Source of the DNA: Myxococcales bacterium
GTDB taxonomy: Bacteria; Myxococcota; Bradymonadia; UBA7976; UBA1532
Direction: 5' to 3'
DNA: 6,362 bases
NCBI GenBank assembly: GCA_020430675.1
Contig: JAGQJJ010000246.1
Coordinates: 1-6,362, forward strand
Of the stretch, positions 1 to 6,362 are shown in pieces. The position numbers were made by a program, and so were the translations under genes. How positions within the stretch are numbered: the first letter of the stretch is position 1; each line of letters opens with the position of its first letter. The notes under the pieces were generated by a model, which was not told where the DNA came from, did no database searches, and worked only from the letters and a program-made list of their open reading frames with translations.

Positions 1-221
1 CGCGCACGACGGCCCCCAAGAAGGACGATCCGCAAGCGCTGGTGCGCACGGTGGAGCACCAGGTGGCGCTGTGCCGCTGCGGCGACGCCGAGCGCAGCTT
101 GGCCCGCCTGCGCCGCGCCGATGCCCGCCTGGCCGCGGGCCTTGACGAGCGGTACACGATGGCCTGCGGTCTGGTCGGCCTGGGCTGTCTGAGCGAGGGT
201 GGCGGTGCGGATTCGCGCTGA
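1..221 (+). CDS. 3' end of an unrecognised protein (5' end outside window)
   Basis: Reading from base 3, the frame is open for 72 codons and stops at TGA 219-221. The visible C-terminus is charged and helix-prone (Arg/Ala/Asp/Glu-rich, for example RLRRADARLAAGLDE). It carries a C-R-C pair and two further cysteines near the end (ACGLVGLGC), and finishes with a Gly/Ser-rich tail. Codon use matches the downstream genes, with G or C in the third position almost throughout. Its stop lies inside the next gene's start region, so it is probably the upstream partner in the same operon. The helical, Ala-rich character would fit the end of a TPR or coiled-coil protein, but I do not recognise a family and assign no function. 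The other two forward frames have a less convincing codon bias. Confidence 0.6.
   Translation, partial: RTTAPKKDDPQALVRTVEHQVALCRCGDAERSLARLRRADARLAAGLDERYTMACGLVGLGCLSEGGGADSR
195..199 (+). promoter_or_regulatory. Ribosome binding site favouring the GTG start at 205
   Basis: GAGGG at 195-199 sits five bases before GTG 205. The alternative in-frame GTG at 199 has only a weak GAGCGAG directly against it and overlaps this purine run. The site therefore favours 205 as the start, which removes two residues (M-A) from the longest reading. It lies inside the end of the upstream coding region, as expected for coupled genes. Confidence 0.5.
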
Positions 222-1167
222 GCTGCCGGCCGCGCTGGCCCTGAGCGCGCTGCTCGCCGGCCCGGCGCGCGCCGAGCGTGACTGCTCGTCAGAGGGCACC
301 CGCGCCTTTCGCACCTCGGGCCCCGACGCGGCACAGACCGCCTTCGCCGCCGCGCGGGCCAAGCCGGAGTGCGCGGGCGATGCCCAGCTCGCGTTCAATT
401 TTGCCCGCACCTTGCAGACCGTGCTCGACCGCGATGGCGACGATCCGCGCGTCTGCGAGGCGGCGCAGGCTTATGGCGAAGCGGCGCGTGCGGCCGAGCT
501 GGCCGGGCCGGTGCGCGCCCTGGCGGCCAAAGGCAAAGCGCAGCTCGACCTGCGCTGCGCGGCGCTGGCCCCGGCGCCGGCCGACGAGGACTACGACGTG
601 CTGGTCGAGCGCGCCCGCGCCGCGGTGCAGGCCGGTGACCAGAAAGGCGCGGCCGGCGCGTGGGAGGCGGCGAGCCGGGCCCGCCCGGATGCCGCGCTGC
701 CCCATCGCGCGCTGTGCAGCCTGCTGCCCGACCTGGGCCGCGCCGCCGAGGGCCGGGGCCACTGCCGCGCGTGGCGCGAGCTGGAGCCGGCGGTCGCGGT
801 CAGCAATTCGACCGCCTTCGCCGCGCCCGACCGCACGCTGGCCATCGGCCTGAGCGCTGGCGCTGGCGCCGCGCTCATCGCCGGGGTTGCGTTCTACACG
901 TTGGCGCTCGGCTCGGCCGACGACGCCGACGCCGCCTTCAAGCGCGGCGAGCGGGCCCGCGACGCGCACGACGCCGACGCCTACGCCGCCGCCAGCCGCG
1001 ATCTGGACGCGGCGGTGGAGCAGGTCGAGACGCAGCAGACGATGGCATTTGTGCTGCTGGCCGCCGGCGCGGTGGCGGGCGGCTTTGCGATCCATGAATG
1101 GCTCGACGACGGCGCCGTGGCGGTGCGACCGACGCCAGGCGGCGCGTTGGTGGAGGGGCGGTTTTGA
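205..1167 (+). CDS. Exported TPR-like protein with two C-terminal membrane segments
   Basis: The start is GTG 205 (or GTG 199, two residues longer; numbering below uses 199). Residues 1-25 form a signal peptide: a basic head, a hydrophobic Ala/Leu core, and a likely cut after ARA-26. Residues 27-200 are Ala-rich paired helices like TPR units, clearest at 132-166, with cysteines at 29, 58, 86, 120, 173 and 189 that could form three disulfides outside the cytoplasm. A hydrophobic segment at 214-236 is followed by a charged helical hairpin (239-278), a second hydrophobic segment (282-298) and a short strand-like tail ending PTPGGALVEGRF. This layout, with a beta-like tail ending in Phe, is common in myxobacterial envelope proteins of unknown role (family recollection, not a search). 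It probably scaffolds the two downstream exported products. No catalytic motif is visible. Confidence 0.8.
   Translation: MRIRAELPAALALSALLAGPARAERDCSSEGTRAFRTSGPDAAQTAFAAARAKPECAGDAQLAFNFARTLQTVLDRDGDDPRVCEAAQAYGEAARAAELAGPVRALAAKGKAQLDLRCAALAPAPADEDYDVLVERARAAVQAGDQKGAAGAWEAASRARPDAALPHRALCSLLPDLGRAAEGRGHCRAWRELEPAVAVSNSTAFAAPDRTLAIGLSAGAGAALIAGVAFYTLALGSADDADAAFKRGERARDAHDADAYAAASRDLDAAVEQVETQQTMAFVLLAAGAVAGGFAIHEWLDDGAVAVRPTPGGALVEGRF
1152..1158 (+). promoter_or_regulatory. Strong Shine-Dalgarno that fixes the TTG start at 1164
   Basis: GGAGGGG lies seven bases (counted from GGAGG) before TTG 1164, the best ribosome binding site in the window. It sits in the last codons of the upstream gene. 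It selects TTG 1164 over the ATG at 1098, which would put an Arg-rich stretch before the lipoprotein signal and overlap the upstream gene by 70 bases. Confidence 0.75.
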
Positions 1168-3073
1168 GCCGCGCCGTGGGCGCCGTGCTGGCCCTGCTCG
1201 CGTCGGGCTGCATCTCGGTGCCCGGCGGGCTGCCCCCGCTCGATGAGGCCGACGCTTTGCTGTCCGACGCTTCGCTGCCCGACGCCCGACCCGATCAGGC
1301 CGAGGCGAAGCCGCCCCGCGACCAGGGTCTGCCGCCCGATGCGGCGCCCAGCGAATGCACCGACGCCGAGCGCAACGCTTTCTGTTTTAACGGCACGGCG
1401 ACCACCGAGACGTGCAACGGCGCCGACGACGACTGCGACGGCGCGGTCGATGAGGGCACGCTGAACACCTGCGGGCGCTGCGGGGCGCTGCCGGCCGAGG
1501 TCTGCGACGGGGTCGACAACAACTGCGACGCCCAGGTCGACGAGGGCTGCCCCTGCTCGCCCGGCGATCAGGAGGCCTGCGGCACCGACGTCGGCGAGTG
1601 CACCATCGGCTGGCGCATCTGCGGCGGCGAGGGGCGCTGGCTGCCCTGCGATGGCGTCGCGCCCCAAGGCGAGGTGTGCGACGGCCACGACGACGACTGC
1701 GACGGCGCGGTCGACGAGGGGCTGCAGAACGCCTGCGGCGCTTGCGGCCCCGTGCCTGCCGAGGTCTGCAATCGCGAGGACGACGACTGCGATGGCCGCG
1801 TCGACGAAGGCGTGACCAACGCCTGCCACGGCTGCGGCGCGCTGGTCGAGGTCTGCAACGCCATCGACGATGACTGCGACGGCCAGACCGACGAAGGCGT
1901 GGCCAACGCCTGCGGTGAATGCGGCGCGGTGCCCGACGAGGAATGCAACCTGGGGGACGACGACTGCGACGGGCGCATCGACGAAGACGCCTGCGACTGC
2001 ATGATCGGCGCCGAGCGCCCGTGCGGCACCGACATCGGCCGATGCGAGCTGGGCCTGCAGCGCTGCGACATGGATGGCTGGGGGCCCTGCGCGGGCGGCA
2101 TCAGCCCTCGCGTCGAGCGCTGCGACCAGCGCGACGACGATTGCGATGGCGCCCACGACGAAGACTTCCCAACGGTGGGCGAGCCCTGCGTGGTCGGGGT
2201 CGGTCGCTGCGAGCGCGATGGCACGCTCCGTTGCACCAATGACGGCGCCGGCGTCGAGTGCAGCGTGCGCGAGGGCTCACCGGCAGCCGAGGCCTGCAAC
2301 CGGTTCGACGACGACTGCGACGGACGCATCGACGAGGACGTGCCCGAGGGCGACTGCCAGACCGCGCTGGCGGGGGCCTGCCGCGCGGGGCGCTTGCGCT
2401 GCCAGGGCGGGCAACAGTCCTGCGAGGCGCTCGTTCAGCCCCGGGCCGAGCGCTGCAATGGCGCCGACGATGACTGCGACGGCCCGGTCGATGAAGCCTT
2501 CCCGAACCTGGGCGCGCCGTGCAGCGTGGGCGTCGGCGCGTGTCGGCGAACGGGCGAGACGGTCTGCACGCCCGACGAAGCCGACACCGAGTGCAGCGTG
2601 CGGGCGGGCAATCCGTCCGACGAAGTCTGCAACGGCCGCGACGACGACTGCGACGGGCAGGCCGACGAAGGGCTCAACGGCGCGCCGTGCATGACCGGCC
2701 AGCCCGGCGCCTGCGGCATGGGCACGCAACGCTGCCTCAATGACCGCATCATCTGCGACGGGCCGGCGCCGATGCCCGAGCAGTGCAACGGCATCGACGA
2801 CGACTGCAACGGCACCGTCGACGACATGGACGCCGAGCAGCCGTGCGAGACCGGCCTGCCGGGGCGGTGCGGCGTGGGCCTGGTCGCCTGCAACGACGGC
2901 GTCGAAGAGTGCATCGCGCCGCCGCCGGACAACTTCGACGGCTGCGATGGCGTGGACGATGACTGCGACGGCGCGATCGACGAAGACGAGCTGCGCCGCA
3001 TCGATTGCTCGCCCTGCGAGTTCTTCTGCCGCGACGGCCGCCTGTTGGCGTGCCCCGGCGCTGGGCCGTGCCC

Positions 3074-3077
<4 letters not shown>
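1164..3077 (+). CDS. MopE-type metal-binding-motif lipoprotein with 12 Cys/Asp repeats
   Basis: This is a 637-residue exported lipoprotein. The start is TTG 1164, which shares bases with the preceding stop (TTGA) and follows a strong Shine-Dalgarno. The signal ends in the lipobox L-A-S-G-C with lipid cysteine 16. Residues 17-75 are a Pro/Asp/Ala-rich linker. Twelve copies of the motif CNGxDDDCDGxxDE begin at cysteines 84, 114, 172, 202, 231, 261, 320, 378, 431, 489, 541 and 594. The family is the putative metal-binding motif of MopE, the Methylococcus surface copper-binding protein; the acidic DxDxDG-like core suggests Ca2+ binding (inference). Linkers between copies contain 2, 4 or 6 cysteines, giving about 71 cysteines besides the lipidated one, so the chain is probably heavily disulfide-bonded outside the cytoplasm. 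Copy 11 varies at its end (DCNGTVDDM). The tail has five further cysteines and no visible C-terminal sorting signal. Isoleucine after the lipid cysteine does not suggest inner-membrane retention. The ligand is unknown. Confidence 0.9.
1413..2984 (+). repeat. Twelve-copy Cys-Asp coding repeat array
   Basis: The array encodes the twelve CNxxDDDCDGxxDE copies of the MopE-type lipoprotein. Distances between first cysteines are 30, 58, 30, 29, 30, 59, 58, 53, 58, 52 and 53 residues. Three linker classes explain this: a short one (N-A-C-G-x-C-G type, before copies 2, 4, 5 and 6), a six-cysteine one containing CGTDxGxC (before copies 3 and 7), and four-cysteine ones (before copies 8-12). At the DNA level the core gacgacgactgcgacggc is nearly constant, with scattered synonymous changes. 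Confidence 0.9.
2121..2783 (+). repeat. Tandem duplication of a two-copy block (about 111 residues)
   Basis: Residues 320-430 and 431-540 of the lipoprotein align along their whole length. Both hold the shared pattern PxxGxPCxVGVGxCxRxG, then ECSVRxGxPxxExCN, a second DDDCDG copy and a further four-cysteine linker. A perfect 15-base match (2255-2269 and 2588-2602) lies exactly 333 bases apart in the two blocks. This indicates that the gene grew by duplication of a block of two motif copies rather than single copies. Confidence 0.75.
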
Positions 3078-4241
<1,164 letters not shown>

Positions 4242-4261
<20 letters not shown>

Positions 4262-4685
4262 CGTTGATCGGGCTGATGCTGAGCTCGCCGGACTCATCGG
4301 GTGCGCCGGTGACCTCGAAGGTCGACGCGACGCCGTCGCAGTCGAGGTCGCCGACCGCTCGGGCGGTGAACCCCTTGCCGTCGGCCGTCGGCTCGAAAGC
4401 ATAGCGATAGAACAGCTTGCCCTCGGGCGCAAAGCCGAGCGCCTGCCAGGTGGGGTGGGCGAAGCTCTCGGCGGTGACCATCTGCCCATCGTCGCCGTTG
4501 GCGCACGGGTCGGCCTCGGGGGTCAGCGGCGCGGCCGCCGGCAGCTTGCCGTCCATGCTCGCGAGCTGCGCGGCCATCGCGATCGAGCGCACCCGCATGC
4601 GGGCCTCGGCCGCCTTCGAGCGGCGGATGTACTTCACAAACGCCGGGATGGCGACCGCCGGCAGGACGCCCGCGATCATCGCCGA
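4242..4685 (-). other. Region encoding the pilin-like domain of the convergent lipoprotein
   Basis: This region encodes residues 560-706. A hydrophobic stretch (561-579) runs into basic YIRRSK and a helix with EA, the order seen after the prepilin site in type IV pilins. Counting from the Gly and Pro pair (Gly565 and Pro573, eight apart as Gly14 and Pro22 are in pilins), pilin residue 1 would be Gly552 and residue 5 Val556, so neither Phe1 nor Glu5 is kept. The globular part keeps a DxDxDG calcium-type motif at 672-677, with a cysteine where many relatives have glycine. Confidence 0.7.
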
Positions 4686-6362
4686 CTCCATGCCCACCGC
4701 GCGCACGCCGTGGTCGTCGAGCACCAGCCGGGCATCAAAAGCGTCGCCGATGAACTTGGGCCACAGCGCGTCGAGGGCCGCCCGCGCCGCCGCGCTCTGC
4801 GGGGTGCCATCATCGACCTGGGCCATCATCTTGGCGGTCAAGGCGCGGGGGATGGCCATGGCAAAGAGCGCGCGCCCATCGGCCGCCGCTGCGGCCTCGC
4901 CCTTCGCGCCGCCGCCGCCGAGCGCCGCTTCGACCCGAGCGCGCGAGGGGCCGATGACCAGCACATCTTCGACCCGCACCACCATGACCGTCGGGCCGCC
5001 GGCCTGCAGCGCATACCCGGGGTGATCCTTGACCTGCACCGGCTCGACGCTGGCTCCGCCCTGCTTGGCGATCTTGTCGAGCAGCCGCTTGACCACGTCG
5101 TCGGCCTTGGTCTGGTCGCTCACGCCGATGAGAAAGACGCCATCGGGCTGCGGGTTCTTGGCGCCGAACATCGTCGCCGCGAGCACTACCGCAAAATGGC
5201 CGGTGAAAGCCTGGGCGAACTCTTCGAGCGTCACGCCGGTGCCGACGGGCACGATGTTCTTGGCCATGATCACCTGCGCCCGGGCCTGCGCCGCGGCGGG
5301 CGGGATGAGCGCGGCGATGCCGTCGAAGAAACTCGTCAGGTTCAGGCTGAACCGCACTACGACCTCATCGGCACCGATGAAGCGTGAGAAGCGGGGGGGC
5401 TCGGCGGCGGGCTCGAAGACGCGGGCCAGGTCGCGGGCGGCTTCGGCTGAGGCCAGCAGTCGCAGCTCGCCGGCGCCGGGGCTGAACGAAGCGCCGATGG
5501 CGGGCAGGCGCTCACCCACCCAGGTCGCCAGCGCCATCTCCGCAGGGTCGCTCAGCGCCCGCGCGGCCAGCAGGCCAACCTGACCGATGCTGAAGACGCG
5601 CGCCGGGCCGCCGAGCAGGCGCACCGCCGGGCCCAGCGGCTCGGCGTCGGCGAGCGAAGCGTCCTTCGCGGCCAGGAAGGCGTCGAACGCCGGCCGCATG
5701 GTCGCCGGGTCGACCCCGGTGGGCACCGGCTGCACGATGGCAAAGCCGCCGCGCGCGCCAACCAGGAAGCGCTCGGTGTCGACGGTGGCCACCTCGCTCG
5801 GCCCGGCAGCGTCGTTCAAGGTCACCGCCTTGCCGCGGCCGGCCAGGAAGGCGATCAGCTTCGCGCGGTCGGTCACGCGAAACGCCAGCGCCGGCCGGGG
5901 CGTCAGCTCGGGCTTCTCGCCTTCGAGGCGGCGATCGATGAAGAGCGCCACGCCGGCCGCCGGGTCGATGCCAATGGTCGACCAGCCCTCGGGCGCAAAC
6001 GGATCAAATCCCAGCTTCTCGACCCGCTTCGCCGGATCGCCCAGCTCGGGCGGCATGTCGGCGCGCATCTCGGCGGGCAGCGCTTCGATGATCGTGGGCA
6101 CCAGCGTGCCCCACTCAGCGAGGCCCTCGATGCCCATCACGCCCATCGTATCGGCGGCGCTGAGCACGGCGGTGACCCGCGGCGCGCGGCCGGCGGGTGC
6201 GGCGGGCGTCGCCGGCGGGGGCGCGTCCGGCTTTGGCGCCGTCTCTTTGGCCTCCGCCTCTTTGGCTTCCGCCTTCGGCGCGGCCGGCTGGGTCGCCGCC
6301 TCGGGCGCCTTGGCCGCCGGATCGGCCGGCGCCGCCGGTTCTTCGCGGGTGCAAGCGAGCAC
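4242..6362 (-). CDS. Lipoprotein with DUF3352-like body and leaderless type IV pilin-like C-terminus (5' end outside window)
   Basis: The frame is open from the right edge to TAG at 4244-4242, 706 visible codons. The first ones read V-L-A-C, a lipobox, so GTG 6362-6360 is most likely an internal Val and the true start lies outside the window. Numbering is from that codon. Residues 5-60 are an Ala/Pro/Glu/Lys-rich linker. Residues 62-550 form an alpha/beta body with motifs such as [11 protein letters not shown] (117-127) and [11 protein letters not shown], resembling in layout the DUF3352-type proteins of myxobacteria (tentative). Residues 560-706 match type IV pilins: [19 protein letters not shown], then an amphipathic helix, WQALGF (639-644), YRYAF (652-656) and [12 protein letters not shown] (671-682). 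There is no G-FTLIE prepilin cleavage site. Besides the lipid Cys4, the only cysteines are 620 and 675, a likely disulfide. The function is unknown; an envelope sensor or pilus-associated role is speculative. Confidence 0.85.
6183..6350 (-). other. Low-complexity Ala/Pro/Glu/Lys linker after the lipobox
   Basis: Residues 5-60 after the lipidated cysteine consist almost only of Ala, Pro, Glu, Lys, Asp and Thr, with near-repeats such as KEAEAKE. This is typical of a flexible tether that carries a lipoprotein domain away from the membrane or through peptidoglycan. Alternating GCC/GCG and GAG/GAA codons give imperfect short repeats in the DNA. Confidence 0.7.

Noticed and set aside
981..2156. A 391-codon minus-strand frame rich in Val/Ala/Asp periodic strings.
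   Set aside because: Its periodicity is the antisense image of the DDDCDG repeats and it spans two sense genes with clear signals and codon bias.
1568..2329. A minus-strand frame with repeated PSQSSS strings that looks like a Ser-rich repeat protein.
   Set aside because: PSQSSS is the reverse-complement reading of the codons for the conserved DDDCDG core, so it repeats only because the sense motif does.
1413..2984. Regularly spaced near-identical sequences that could suggest a CRISPR array.
   Set aside because: The copies keep one reading frame, vary synonymously, have irregular spacing and encode a known protein motif family.
3005..3073. An upstream ATG at 3005 for the toroid protein.
   Set aside because: It would add 23 Arg/Pro-rich residues before a good signal peptide and overlap the lipoprotein gene by 73 bases; ATG 3074 gives the usual ATGA coupling.

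Overview
The window is very GC-rich. In every gene called here, third codon positions are almost always G or C. The gene content points to a Myxococcota-like (deltaproteobacterial) genome: a cysteine-rich MopE-type repeat lipoprotein, an exported TPR-like membrane protein, an exported squalene-cyclase-like repeat protein, and a lipoprotein with a pilin-like C-terminus. This assignment is inferred from protein style, not from a phylogenetic marker.

Layout. Bases 1-4261 carry four plus-strand genes packed end to end: (1) the 3' end of an unrecognised gene, stop at 219-221; (2) an exported TPR-like protein with two membrane segments, about 205-1167; (3) a lipoprotein with twelve CNGxDDDCDGxxDE metal-binding repeats, 1164-3077, starting at a TTG that overlaps the previous stop; (4) an exported prenyltransferase/squalene-oxidase-repeat protein, 3074-4261, starting in an ATGA overlap. 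Every junction overlaps (17 or 23, 4 and 4 bases), so the four are almost certainly one translationally coupled operon. Its promoter lies left of the window.

Bases 4242-6362 carry one large minus-strand gene that converges on the operon and overlaps its last gene by 20 bases. It begins beyond the right edge; the first visible codons are the end of a lipoprotein signal peptide (V-L-A-C). It has an Ala/Pro/Glu/Lys-rich linker, a long DUF3352-like body, and about 147 C-terminal residues that look like a type IV pilin of the deltaproteobacterial kind without its prepilin leader.

All recognisable products are predicted to be exported or anchored in the envelope. The operon could encode a surface or periplasmic assembly containing a Ca/Cu-binding-type disulfide-rich lipoprotein and an alpha/alpha-toroid protein, but no substrate or pathway can be read from the sequence. 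The pilin-like fusion and the nested repeat architecture of the MopE-type protein are the points most worth checking. There is no stretch above 300 bases without a gene, and I saw no RNA gene, mobile element, CRISPR array or intrinsic terminator.
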